Assembly: GCF_900108275.1 (NCBI RefSeq)
Contig: NZ_FNVD01000020.1
Span: 1-42,708 of the forward strand
DNA: 42,708 nt
Reading direction: 5' to 3'
From: Jhaorihella thermophila
GTDB lineage: Bacteria > Pseudomonadota > Alphaproteobacteria > Rhodobacterales > Rhodobacteraceae
The translations under genes and the position numbers were made by a program. Shown here one piece after another: positions 31,846-39,850 of the stretch (within the stretch, counting starts at the first letter, position 1; each line of letters starts with the position of its first letter). The notes under the pieces were generated by a model. It did not search any database. It had not been told where the DNA came from and was given only the letters and a program-made list of their open reading frames with translations.

Positions 31846-33336
31846 TCAATGGCCCATCAGCGCATCCATCGCGCCGGGCTTGTCATGGATCGCGAGCTTG
31901 TCCACCAGCGTCTCGGTTGCCTCGTTCATGCCTTCGACGCGCACCTCGGCCCCGTCGCGGCGGAACTTCAGAATGGCCATGTCCAGAGCCTGCACCGAGC
32001 TGATATCCCAGATATGCGCCGCGCTCACGTCGATCACGACCTGTTCCGGCGCTTCCTTGAAGTCGAAGGCATTCATGAAGTCCTCCACCGACCCGTAGAA
32101 GAGCTGCCCTTCGACGCGGTAGGTGCGCACCCGCCCGTCGGGGCTGATGTCGGAGGTGACGCGGAACAGCTGCGCGATCTTGCCGGCGAAGAAGATGCCC
32201 GACAGCAGCACGCCGACCAGAACACCGATGGCCAGGTTGTGGGTATGGACCACGGTTGCGACCGTGGCGATCATCACGATCGAGGAGGAGCGCGGGTGCA
32301 CCGCGAGGTTCTTGATCGAAGACCATGAAAAGGTGCCGATCGAGACCATGATCATGATCGCGACCAGCGCCGGCATCGGAATGATGCGCACGAGGTCGCC
32401 AAGGCCGACGACGAGAATCAGCAGCACGACCCCGGCGGTAAAGGTCGACAGCCGCCCGCGGCCGCCCGACTTCACGTTGATCATCGACTGACCGATCATC
32501 GCGCAGCCCGCCATGCCGCCGATGAACCCCGTCGCGGTGTTGGCCAGCCCCTGGCCGATGCATTCCTGATTTCGGTCCGATTTCGTGTCGGTCAGCTCGT
32601 CGACGATGTTCTGCGTCATCAGGCTTTCGAGCAGGCCCACCACCGCCACCGCCACCGAATAGGGGAATATGATGGCCAGTGTGTCGAAGTTGAGCGGAAC
32701 ATCGGGGATCAGAAACACCGGCAGGGTGTCGGGCAGGGCGCCCATGTCACCCACGGTGCGCACATCGAGCCCGAGCGCGAAGGTCAGCCCCGTCAGAACG
32801 ATGATCGTGACCAGCGGAGAGGGAACGGCCGTCGTGATCCGTGGGAACAGGTAGATGATGGCAAGCCCCGCGGCCACGAGTACATAGGTGATCCATGTCA
32901 CCTCGCGCGGGTCAAGTTCGGGCAGCTGCGCGATGAAGATCAGGATGGCGAGCGCATTGACGAAGCCCGTCATCACCGAGCGCGAGACATAGCGCATGAC
33001 GAAGCCTAGCTTCAGAAGCCCCGCGCCGATCTGCAGAAGGCCGGCCAGCACGGTGGCGGCAAGCAGGTATTCCAGCCCGTGATCGCGCACCAGCGAAACC
33101 ATGAGAACGGCGGTGGCTGCCGTTGCGGCCGAGATCATGCCGGGCCGCCCGCCGGTGATCGCGGTGATGACGGCGATCGAAAAGGAGGCGTAAAGGCCAA
33201 CCTTCGGGTCCACCCCGGCGATGATGGAAAAGGCGATGGCCTCGGGAATGAGGGCCAGCGCGACGACGAGGCCGGCAAGGAGGTCGCCGCGGATGTTGCC
33301 GAGCCACTGGCTGCGATAGGCGTCGAGTGAAATCAT
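31846..33336 (-). CDS. SulP-family anion transporter with STAS domain
   Basis: A 496-residue inner-membrane transporter. The signature region is near the N-terminus ([62 protein letters not shown]). About 11-12 membrane helices follow, including [21 protein letters not shown] and the [27 protein letters not shown] loop. Residues about 395-496 are a STAS domain ([65 protein letters not shown]). Members carry sulfate, bicarbonate or other anions; the ion cannot be told here. The 330 bases upstream hold no gene and should contain the promoter for this operon. Confidence 0.9.
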   Translation of the reverse strand: MISLDAYRSQWLGNIRGDLLAGLVVALALIPEAIAFSIIAGVDPKVGLYASFSIAVITAITGGRPGMISAATAATAVLMVSLVRDHGLEYLLAATVLAGLLQIGAGLLKLGFVMRYVSRSVMTGFVNALAILIFIAQLPELDPREVTWITYVLVAAGLAIIYLFPRITTAVPSPLVTIIVLTGLTFALGLDVRTVGDMGALPDTLPVFLIPDVPLNFDTLAIIFPYSVAVAVVGLLESLMTQNIVDELTDTKSDRNQECIGQGLANTATGFIGGMAGCAMIGQSMINVKSGGRGRLSTFTAGVVLLILVVGLGDLVRIIPMPALVAIMIMVSIGTFSWSSIKNLAVHPRSSSIVMIATVATVVHTHNLAIGVLVGVLLSGIFFAGKIAQLFRVTSDISPDGRVRTYRVEGQLFYGSVEDFMNAFDFKEAPEQVVIDVSAAHIWDISSVQALDMAILKFRRDGAEVRVEGMNEATETLVDKLAIHDKPGAMDALMGH

Positions 33337-34305
33337 GAAATTGTCGTCCGATGCCGGCCCTGCGGCTTGCGCGAGGCCGGTATGCGTGTGTCCCGTTGTC
33401 TATGGTTGTTCGGCGGATCGGAGGTCGGAAGAGCGACCCGGATTCGCTTTCAGGCGGTCGTTCGCTGCGGTGCGGCATATTCGATCTTGCCGAGCGACGC
33501 AACAAGTCAAAGGGCCGCGCCTGTGGGTTGCTGACGGCGTGACGGATCAATCACGCCGATCAAGATATCTGCATTCCGCAACAAGGGGCGCATTCCTCCG
33601 GAAAAAGTCAATGGGAAACCTTCGGCCCCGGTTGCGTCCACTCCGCCATGAGGTCAGCGATTCAGACTACGGTTCAGTATCTTGCCGGCGATATCAATAA
33701 TCCGTTCCCGAAATCGTTCCCTGCATTTGACATGTGTTTGGTGCCCGGCCCGCATGAACACGCCATTTGGGGATCGCAGGTATCGGGCAGGACGTCGAAT
33801 TCCGGCCATTTGATTTCGCTGAACGTTCCTTGGGTTCCCAGCGCCCGCCCGCTTCTTCCCCGCGCCTTCAGGGAGAAGGCGAAAGGGCTTTGGTCACCGC
33901 AGCCGCGTTCGGTGCGGGTCGCGAAGGGCGGTCTCTCGGCATCAAACGGCGGATCGGAGGGAATTGCGGCGTGATCGGTTCGGGCGGCGTGATCGGTTCG
34001 GGCGGCGTGATCGGTTCGGGCGGCGTGCAGATCATCCACCGGCCAACCCAACGACCGGGCGATATCCGCGAACGCCGCGCTGGCGGCCCCGGCTTTCGGC
34101 AGACCACTTTCATGTTCGCGCGGGGGTGCACGTTCTTCGAACAGATCGAAGGCAAGGTCGAGATTTTCAAATCCTTCGGCCGGCATGTTGCTGATCCGAA
34201 CTACCGGCAGTGGCGCCGTAGGCAATCACCGGTTTTCGCCGGTGGCAGATATCAACGGTTGCATCATGGCGCGGTTCAAAAGATATAAATGGACAGATTG
34301 GCACG
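33337..34305. other. Gap of about 970 bases between sulP and tRNA-Ser: no confirmed gene
   Basis: No frame here has a recognised domain. A minus-strand frame at 33674-34225 (183 codons, starting MPTAPLPVVRISNMPAEGFENLDLAFDLFEE, with an HTH-like stretch FADIARSLGWPVDD) passes through the 18-bp tandem repeat as HAARTD units. I see no ribosome-binding site and doubt that it is a gene. The sulP promoter is expected in 33337-33500. Confidence 0.5.
33971..34024. repeat. 18-bp direct tandem repeat, three exact copies
   Basis: GTGATCGGTTCGGGCGGC occurs three times head to tail (33971-33988, 33989-34006, 34007-34024), followed by a partial GTGC. Exact identity suggests recent expansion. It lies about 280 bases before the tRNA gene. 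Confidence 0.9.
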
Positions 34306-34395
34306 GGATCGGTGGCCGAGCGGTCGAAGGCACCAGTCTTGAAAACTGGCGTGCGCGGAAGCGCACCGTGGGTTCGAATCCCACCCGATCCGCCA
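34306..34395 (+). tRNA. tRNA-Ser(UGA)
   Basis: A 90-base class II tRNA. Acceptor arm GGATCGG (34306-34312) pairs with CCGATCC (34385-34391), with discriminator G and an encoded CCA. The D arm begins GCCGAGCGG. The anticodon loop is CTTGAAA, with TGA between CCAGT and ACTGG arms. There is a long variable arm GTGCGCGGAAGCGCAC, and a T arm GTGGGTTCGAATCCCAC. Anticodon UGA reads UCA and, by wobble, UCG. Serine tRNAs are common integration sites; I found no copy of its 3' end elsewhere in the window. Confidence 0.97.
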
Positions 34396-34802
34396 CCATC
34401 ACCATTGCGAAAGATCGACCTCACCCGGCCAGCGCCGGAATTTTCCCTGTTTTCAAAGGGTTTTGCAGGATGGGTGCGAACCTCTGAGACGCGCCGCACC
34501 CCCGGTTTCGGTCTCTGAACCGCCACCGGTCTCTGGTCGAGCGAACCTCGCGCAATTCGATTCGGTGTGATTTTCACAAGCGTTTTCAATGACCTGAGTT
34601 TCAACCCCGCCAAAACTTCGCCCCCTGTTTCCAATGCCTACAAGCGGAACGTAGCTCGGACCAACAGGAGGCGTAGTGGATGGGACTGCTGGTAGTCCAA
34701 TTCGTGGCAGTGAGGGGGTTCCAACGATAAAAGGGCGCGCCGTGGCGCACGCCCTTTCCAAGTCTTCGCAGTGTGTGCGAGCATGCCGGCCCGGTTTCGG
34801 TT
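34396..34802. other. Gap after tRNA-Ser with a strong hairpin
   Basis: About 400 bases without a supportable gene. The one clear structure is the hairpin at 34730-34757, described separately. Confidence 0.5.
34730..34757 (-). terminator. Hairpin downstream of the 117-aa gene
   Basis: AAAGGGCG (34730-34737) pairs with CGCCCTTT (34750-34757), and an inner CGCC-GT-GGCG hairpin is stacked on it, leaving a CA bulge. It lies 45 bases beyond the stop of the minus-strand gene at 34803. No T-run follows on that strand, so terminator function is only likely. Confidence 0.45.
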
Positions 34803-35156
34803 TCACTCCTCTGGAGCGAAGCCGACATAGGTGCCAAAAAATGAGGGGGCTGGAACGTACCCGGCGAACTTGACGGCACCATGCATTTTGACCTGGCTGG
34901 TCAGTCCATCGATACCGTGTTCCGGCAGGTCGAGATCATCGTTCTCCACACCCGCTATCCCGAGAGCGGAGTCGAAACGCGCGCTTCGGTATTCAAAGGC
35001 CTCGTCATGGGCGACAAAAAGCGTGTGAGGGCACGCCGAATAGTACTCCTCGCCTTCGTGGGCCTTTTGGGGGTTCATGACTTCTTGGCCACAGAATGGA
35101 CAGTGAAGCGTTGCGGTGTGAGGGACTTCAACACAAGCGATTGCTTTTTCTGTCAT
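34803..35156 (-). CDS. Small protein with a zinc-ribbon-like start, function unknown
   Basis: A 117-residue protein: MTEKAIACVEVPHTATLHCPFCGQEVMNPQ...YYSACPHTLFVAHDEAFEYRSARFDSALG. The CPFC pair and the later ACPH could bind zinc. The C-terminal half is acidic and aromatic (DDLDLPEHGIDGLTSQVKMHGAVKFAGYVPAPSFFGTYVGFAPEE). AAGGAAA sits just before the ATG, which supports a real gene. The GC content looks lower than its neighbours. No signal peptide or membrane helix. It sits between tRNA-Ser and the recombinase operon, so it may be the first cargo gene of the integrated element; small acidic solitary proteins at such spots are often immunity-like, but nothing here proves that. Confidence 0.6.
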   Translation of the reverse strand: MTEKAIACVEVPHTATLHCPFCGQEVMNPQKAHEGEEYYSACPHTLFVAHDEAFEYRSARFDSALGIAGVENDDLDLPEHGIDGLTSQVKMHGAVKFAGYVPAPSFFGTYVGFAPEE

Positions 35157-35371
35157 TGTTTTTCCTTGTGATCTCGCTGAATTGGCTTGTTGTTCCGGAT
35201 GCCTATCTCAAATTGGAGCGCAACTTCAATGCATTAACGCAATCGTGCGAAGCCGATGTTCCCGGTTGAAAACCGTTTCGGGATCTTGCGCGAGCCCTTG
35301 AACTACGCTTGCCGCTCGACGTGCATGTCTCGCTGACGCTGACGACGTTTCAGGCGGGCTTTCATTGACGA

Positions 35372-35752
35372 TTACGCAAACACCCTCTCCACCTGTTCCT
35401 CCCACGGCAGCGAGGCGATCAGGCACAGCTCGTAAATGGTGATCGCGCATGGTTCGCGGCGGATGACGAGGCGTTCCAGCACCTCGGGAGCGAGCCAGGC
35501 TAGGCGTGTGAGGCGGCTGAGGTAGCGGTCGGAGAGGCCCTCGTCGGCGGCGAGATCGGTGAGCGTGGCGACCTCGCCGGCCTCCAGCATCTGGCGCCAG
35601 CGCCATGCCCGGCCGATGGCGCGCAGGAGGCGGGGATCCTGACCGGTGGGCGTTGCGGCCTCCACGTCCTTGGGGGGCAGGATGCGCGGGCGGCCGCCGC
35701 GTTTGCGCAAGGTGAGCGGAACGTGGACGCGGATCGTGTCTTGCGTGGGCAT
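35372..35752 (-). CDS. HTH protein of the recombinase operon (ParB/KorB-like helix-turn-helix)
   Basis: A 126-residue protein. The middle (MLEAGEVATLTDLAADEGLSDRYLSRLTRLAWLAPEVLERLVIRREP) is a helix-turn-helix of the ParB/KorB type seen in phage-related proteins. A basic N-terminus (LRKRGGRPRILPPKD) precedes it. Its ATG overlaps the recombinase stop by one base (TGATG), so it is the last gene of a coupled operon, and probably helps regulate or direct the recombinase. No catalytic motif is present. Confidence 0.7.
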   Translation of the reverse strand: MPTQDTIRVHVPLTLRKRGGRPRILPPKDVEAATPTGQDPRLLRAIGRAWRWRQMLEAGEVATLTDLAADEGLSDRYLSRLTRLAWLAPEVLERLVIRREPCAITIYELCLIASLPWEEQVERVFA

Positions 35753-37116
35753 CAGGCGGCGTCCTCGGTCTTGGGCGTCAGCAGGCTCGCCAAGGCGCCG
35801 AGCCCGTCATGGCGCAGGTCGATGTCCATGCCGTTCTCACCCACCGTGACCTGGGCCACCAAGAGCTGCACCACGCGCGCCTGTTCGGCCGGGAGTGAGC
35901 CCCGTCTCGCGTGACCGTCCGGGGGACGGTCACGAGGGGCGAACGCGGCCCACATGTCATCGAACTGGCCAAGCGCGGCGACGACGGTGTTCTCGTCGAG
36001 ATCCGGGCGCTCTTTCGTCAACGTCCGTGCCGTGCGCGCCACCACCTCTGGCGTGCGCAGCATCCGGCGCACTTCCGCGATGACCGCCTCCTCGACCATC
36101 GCCGCCGGCAGCCGCTGCGGCCCGCGCAACTCGGCCCTTGGGCGGTCCCGGATCACGTCCATCGAGGTGTAGTAGCAGTATCGCTTGCCCTTGCGCTTGG
36201 TGTGGTGCGGCGTCATCGCCGCGCCGGTCTGGGTGAAGATCAGCCCGCGCAGCAGGGCTGGCGCGGCCGCCCGGGTGCGGCCGGCGCGAGCGTGCGTGTG
36301 GCCCTTGAGAACGGCATGGGCGGCATCCCACAGCTCGGAGCTGATGATCGCCTCATGCGCGCCGGGATAGACCGCGCCCTTGTGGGTGATCTCGCCGCGA
36401 TAGATGCGGTTGTGCAGCAGCTTGTAGAGCGCACCCCGGTCGATGGGCCGCCCCCGCTTGGAGCGGATACCGCGCGCGTCCAGTTCCCGCACGACGGAGG
36501 CCGTGGTCTCTGACCGCGCGAAAAGCTCGAAGATGGTGCGCACGTTCTCGGCCTCGGCCGGGTTGATCACCAGCTTGCGGTCTACGGCGTCATAGCCGAG
36601 CGGGACGAAGCCGCCCATCCACATGCCCTTCTTCTTCGAGGCCGCCACCTTGTCGCGGATGCGTTCGCCGATCACATCGCGCTCGAACTGGGCGAAGCTA
36701 AGCAGGATGTTGAGCGTCAGCCGGCCCATGGACGTGGTGGTGTTGAAGGACTGCGTGACCGAGACGAAAGTTACGCCGTGGCGATCGAAGGTCTCCACGA
36801 GCTTGGAAAAATCCATCAGCGCGCGGCTGATCCGGTCGATCTTGTAGACCACCACCACGTCCACCAGCCCGTCCTCGATATCGGCGATCAGCTGCTTCAG
36901 CGCCGGGCGGTCCAGCGTGCCGCCGGAAAAGCCGCCGTCGTCGTAGCGTTCCCGCAGGCAGGCCCAACCCTCGGCGCGCTGGCTGGCGATATAGGCCTCG
37001 CAGGCCTCGCGTTGGGCATCGAGGCTGTTGAACTCCATGTCGAGCCCTTCCTCGGTGGACTTGCGGGTGTAGATGGCGCAGCGCAGGCGGCGGGCGGGCG
37101 TTTGTGTCATGGTCAT
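35752..37116 (-). CDS. Large serine recombinase (site-specific integrase)
   Basis: A 454-residue recombinase. The N-terminal resolvase domain has RCAIYTRKSTEEGLDMEFNSLDAQREACEAYI, with the catalytic Ser in YTRKS, then YDDGGFSGGTLDRPALKQLIADI and VVYKIDRISRALMDFSKLVE with the conserved Arg pair. The Recombinase domain follows (GFVPLGYDAVDRKLVINPAEAENVRTIFELF, IYRGEITHKGAVYPGAHEAII). A zinc-ribbon-like part is replaced by LRGLIFTQTGAAMTPHHTKRKGKRYCYYTS. The start overlaps the stop of the DUF2924 gene (ATGA), which argues for ATG 37116 and not the longer frame to 37224. It should integrate and excise the element that extends beyond the right edge. A perfect palindrome lies within its 3' part. 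Confidence 0.92.
   Translation of the reverse strand: MTMTQTPARRLRCAIYTRKSTEEGLDMEFNSLDAQREACEAYIASQRAEGWACLRERYDDGGFSGGTLDRPALKQLIADIEDGLVDVVVVYKIDRISRALMDFSKLVETFDRHGVTFVSVTQSFNTTTSMGRLTLNILLSFAQFERDVIGERIRDKVAASKKKGMWMGGFVPLGYDAVDRKLVINPAEAENVRTIFELFARSETTASVVRELDARGIRSKRGRPIDRGALYKLLHNRIYRGEITHKGAVYPGAHEAIISSELWDAAHAVLKGHTHARAGRTRAAAPALLRGLIFTQTGAAMTPHHTKRKGKRYCYYTSMDVIRDRPRAELRGPQRLPAAMVEEAVIAEVRRMLRTPEVVARTARTLTKERPDLDENTVVAALGQFDDMWAAFAPRDRPPDGHARRGSLPAEQARVVQLLVAQVTVGENGMDIDLRHDGLGALASLLTPKTEDAA
35910..35934. repeat. Perfect 11-bp inverted repeat inside the recombinase gene
   Basis: CGTGACCGTCC (35910-35920), spacer GGG, GGACGGTCACG (35924-35934). It encodes an Arg/Pro/Asp-rich insert (PRDRPPDGHARRG) near the recombinase C-terminus. 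No other copy seen in the window. Confidence 0.85.
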
Positions 37117-37589
37117 TTCACCCCTCCCGTCCGGTCGAGGCCGAAGAAGCGCCAGCCGTTCCAGTTCACGCCGGTGATGGCGCGCACGGCGGCCGAGAGC
37201 GACTTGAAGCGCCGCCCCTGCCATTCGAACCCGTCCGCCAGCACGGTGACGACATGCTCCTCACCCTCCCATTCGCGCACCAGCTTGGTGCCGGGGGCGG
37301 GCTTGCGCGGGTCGGAGACCATGCCGCCCAGCTTGCCGGCGGCGAACTCCTCGGCGAGTGCGTCGAGCGTGCGCCGGGTCTCGCGCCCCAGCCCGCCAAG
37401 GGCCAGTTCCTGGATGCGGTAGCCCATCCGAAGCTCGAGATTGCCGCGGCTGCCATTCGGCGCAGGCGCGTCGAACAGCGCCTCCCATTTCTCGCGCAAC
37501 TGCGCCACGCTCATCGCCCTCAGGGCCATTAGTTCCGCCAGGACGTCGGACCGTCCCGCCGCGTTTTCCTTCGTTCGAGTGTGTCTCAT
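37113..37589 (-). CDS. DUF2924 protein of the recombinase operon
   Basis: A 158-residue protein of the DUF2924 family, recognisable from LREKWEALFDAPAPNGSRGNLELRMGYRIQELALGGLGRETRRTLDAL and the C-terminal TKLVREWEGEEHVVTVLADGFEWQGRRFKSLSAAVRAITGVNWNGWRFFGL. Proteins of this family are regularly encoded directly before large serine recombinases in alphaproteobacterial prophages and islands. Its start and stop overlap both neighbours (ATGA). The WNGWxFFGL ending is the strongest hallmark. Function is unknown; a recombinase accessory role is inferred from the association. Confidence 0.88.
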   Translation of the reverse strand: MRHTRTKENAAGRSDVLAELMALRAMSVAQLREKWEALFDAPAPNGSRGNLELRMGYRIQELALGGLGRETRRTLDALAEEFAAGKLGGMVSDPRKPAPGTKLVREWEGEEHVVTVLADGFEWQGRRFKSLSAAVRAITGVNWNGWRFFGLDRTGGVK

Positions 37590-37804
37590 TCCTCGCCTCC
37601 AACTCGGTTTCGCAACTGCCTCCGACGACGGCGTCTGAGGGCGAGAATGTCCAGCGAACTGTCTGGGTCGGTGGGGGAATTCTCGTGCGTGGTCAGCGGG
37701 TTGGCGCGCGAAATGGCGCTGGCGATAATATCGGCCAGTTCAGAGAGCCGCTGGTTGGTCGTGAGCGTGTCGGCGGGCGGCGCGAAGGACAGATCGTCGG
37801 GCAT
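37586..37804 (-). CDS. 72-aa leader protein of the recombinase operon
   Basis: A 72-residue hydrophilic protein: MPDDLSFAPPADTLTTNQRLSELADIIASAISRANPLTT, then a polybasic ending LALRRRRRRQLRNRVGGEE. The stop overlaps the DUF2924 start (ATGA), so it is co-translated with the integration genes. It contains no domain I recognise. The basic tail suggests nucleic-acid contact. It is the first gene of the operon; the AT-richer gap 37805-38058 to its right separates it from the rightward cargo pair. Confidence 0.6.
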   Translation of the reverse strand: MPDDLSFAPPADTLTTNQRLSELADIIASAISRANPLTTHENSPTDPDSSLDILALRRRRRRQLRNRVGGEE

Positions 37805-38058
37805 GGGGAGCGAACCTCCTGAGGCAGTTTGCTTCGTGTTCGCCGCGCGCGGGGGAGGATTTCAAGGGAAATCAATATGGTACGGTGGCAGTGAGTAGAG
37901 CAGCGTAGCTGTTCGGGTCCGCAATAGAGATGGCTTTGTAGACGGCCGGTCTATGGTGGTCTGCATCAAATCGAACATTGCTAGCCAAAAGGAACCCGCA
38001 TAGTATCGCTGCATGGGCGTGGGGGCTTTGGCAACATGGTTTTCCACGAAGTAAAAAA

Positions 38059-39177
38059 ATGGAGTCCTCTATAGTAATGTCGATCATGGAAGAAGTTGAT
38101 GAGGCGCGGAAAGATATTCGAACCGATGACTATCCAATGTCGATTGGGGAGTGGATCAACCTTTATCAGGATGGCGATCTAGATATACATCCAGAGTTCC
38201 AAAGATTCTACCGCTGGACCGACCAGCAGAAAAGTAACCTTATTGAATCGATATTGCTCGGAATCCCCCTGCCTCCAATCTTCGTCAGTCAGAGGAAAGA
38301 TGGAGTATGGGATGTTATTGATGGTCTTCAGAGGCTATCAACAATCTTTCAATTTGTTGGCATTCTGCGGGATGAAGATGGAAACCCAGTACCACCGCTC
38401 CAACTGAACAGTACAAGTTATTTGCCGTCGCTAAGAAATATTCTTTGGGAATCGGAAGAAGAAGGCAATGCTCTACCCGATTCGCTTCGGCGGATCATCA
38501 AGAGGGCAAAAATCCATGTGAGCATTGTGCTGAAGGAGAGCGACGAGAATACAAAATTTGAGCTTTTTCAAAGACTAAACACTGGCGGAACTCAGCTAAG
38601 CGCTCAAGAGGTTCGGAACTGCATTCTCGTAATGGTGAATCGTGATTTCTACAGTTGGCTTGATGCACTCAAGAGAGTTGATGCGTTTCAGGAAACAATT
38701 GCGCTCAGTGATAAGCCGTTGCTTGAAGCGTATGATATGGAGCAGGTGTTGCGTTTCTTGATTTTGGCGGAGGCGCCAGACGATGAACTCAGCAGCATTG
38801 GCGATGTAGGGGCTTACCTTAACGAGCGCATGATCTCGATCGCAAGGGATGCGCAGTTCGATAGGGCTCACTGGCAGGGAAGATTTGTGGGAACCTTCGA
38901 GGCACTGCGGGCGGCGGTTGGTGACAAAGCATTCAAGCGCTACAGCGTCGCGAAACAACGCCATGAGGGCGGTTTTCTTGTGTCGCAGTACGAGGCGGTC
39001 GCATGCGGTGTGGCCTGGAACCTTGAGAGAGGAACGCTCCGTGAAGATCTATCTGCCGCGATACAAGAGATTTGGTCCGAACCGCAGTTCACAGATTGGG
39101 CGGCGTCTGGGATCACGGCTGCTAGGAGGTTGCGCCGTATAGTTCCTTTCGCGCGAGAGCATTTTTCTAATCAATGA
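38059..39177 (+). CDS. DUF262 (ParB-like/GmrSD N-terminal) protein
   Basis: A 372-residue protein of the DUF262 family. The N-terminus has YPMSIGEWINLYQDGDLDIHPEFQRFYRWTDQQKSNLIESILLGIPLPPIFV, then WDVIDGLQRLSTIFQFV, where the DGxQR motif is the nucleotide-processing signature shared with ParB CTPases and GmrSD restriction enzymes. FELFQRLNTGGTQLSAQEVRNCIL is a further family block. There is no HNH nuclease (DUF1524) domain after it, unlike GmrSD. The ATG at 38059 is used; a second at 38077 is possible, and no strong ribosome-binding site is seen. The gene is visibly less GC-rich than its surroundings. The HEPN gene starts in its stop codon (ATGA). Confidence 0.85.
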   Translation: MESSIVMSIMEEVDEARKDIRTDDYPMSIGEWINLYQDGDLDIHPEFQRFYRWTDQQKSNLIESILLGIPLPPIFVSQRKDGVWDVIDGLQRLSTIFQFVGILRDEDGNPVPPLQLNSTSYLPSLRNILWESEEEGNALPDSLRRIIKRAKIHVSIVLKESDENTKFELFQRLNTGGTQLSAQEVRNCILVMVNRDFYSWLDALKRVDAFQETIALSDKPLLEAYDMEQVLRFLILAEAPDDELSSIGDVGAYLNERMISIARDAQFDRAHWQGRFVGTFEALRAAVGDKAFKRYSVAKQRHEGGFLVSQYEAVACGVAWNLERGTLREDLSAAIQEIWSEPQFTDWAASGITAARRLRRIVPFAREHFSNQ

Positions 39178-39821
39178 AAGTCCGCACAGTCGATCAACTT
39201 CTTGACCGTATCAGCAGCGAGAGGGTGTGGCGAATTCGAGAGATTGCCGCTCTTCGTAGCCAGTGCTTCTCGACGAGTGTTTCGGTTGATGCTCAACGTG
39301 CTGTTCGCAGGTCATTTCTGCCCATCGCGTACGCGCATTGGGAAGGTTTCGTCAAGAAATCATCTCATTATTATCTGGAATTTGTTTCGATGCAGGGGCT
39401 GAAACTTTGCGAATTGAACTGGCCTTTTGTGTCGCTTTTTTTGATCAAAGAGTTTCAAGCTGATCTACTTGGAAGCGGTAGCTTTGCCCTTGAGGGGGTC
39501 TGCCAAGCGATTTCTAGCCGCTCGGAGGACAGGGTTAGATTGCGCTACAAGGATGTTATTTCAACGAAGTCAAACCTGAACTCGGATGTGCTCAGGGATA
39601 TTTGTCGGTCGCTCGGGCTCAATTACTCTGATTTTCAGCCAAAGGAATTATTTATTGACGCCGGCCTTGTAGCAAAAAGAAATCATATTGCGCACGGAGA
39701 AGCTCAAGATATCGACGGTGAGGAAATTGATTCTGTCAAGGATGAAGTAATCTGGTTAATCGATTGCTTTCGAAACAAACTAGAAAACGCAGCGATCAAC
39801 GCGGAATACAAGTTGGCGTGA
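39174..39821 (+). CDS. MAE_28990/MAE_18760-type HEPN protein (putative RNase effector)
   Basis: A 215-residue all-alpha protein resembling the MAE_28990/MAE_18760-like HEPN family. Typical points: an N-terminal helix with RTVDQLLDRISSERVWRIREIAALR, the block RSFLPIAYAHWEGFVKKSSHYYLEFV, and the HEPN signature RNHIAHGE (Arg-x4-His) near residue 178. HEPN proteins with this motif are metal-independent RNases or toxins in many bacterial conflict systems. Its start overlaps the DUF262 stop, so the two make a tightly coupled pair, most likely sensor/regulator and effector of a defence or toxin module. Low GC indicates transfer. The target is unknown. Confidence 0.8.
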   Translation: MKVRTVDQLLDRISSERVWRIREIAALRSQCFSTSVSVDAQRAVRRSFLPIAYAHWEGFVKKSSHYYLEFVSMQGLKLCELNWPFVSLFLIKEFQADLLGSGSFALEGVCQAISSRSEDRVRLRYKDVISTKSNLNSDVLRDICRSLGLNYSDFQPKELFIDAGLVAKRNHIAHGEAQDIDGEEIDSVKDEVIWLIDCFRNKLENAAINAEYKLA

Positions 39822-39850
39822 ATTCTTGAGATAGATGCGTGTTGCCTGTT

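Noticed and set aside
33674-34225. 183-codon minus frame containing HAARTD repeats
   Set aside because: The repeats come from the 18-bp DNA repeat; no ribosome-binding site or family match. Left as non-coding.
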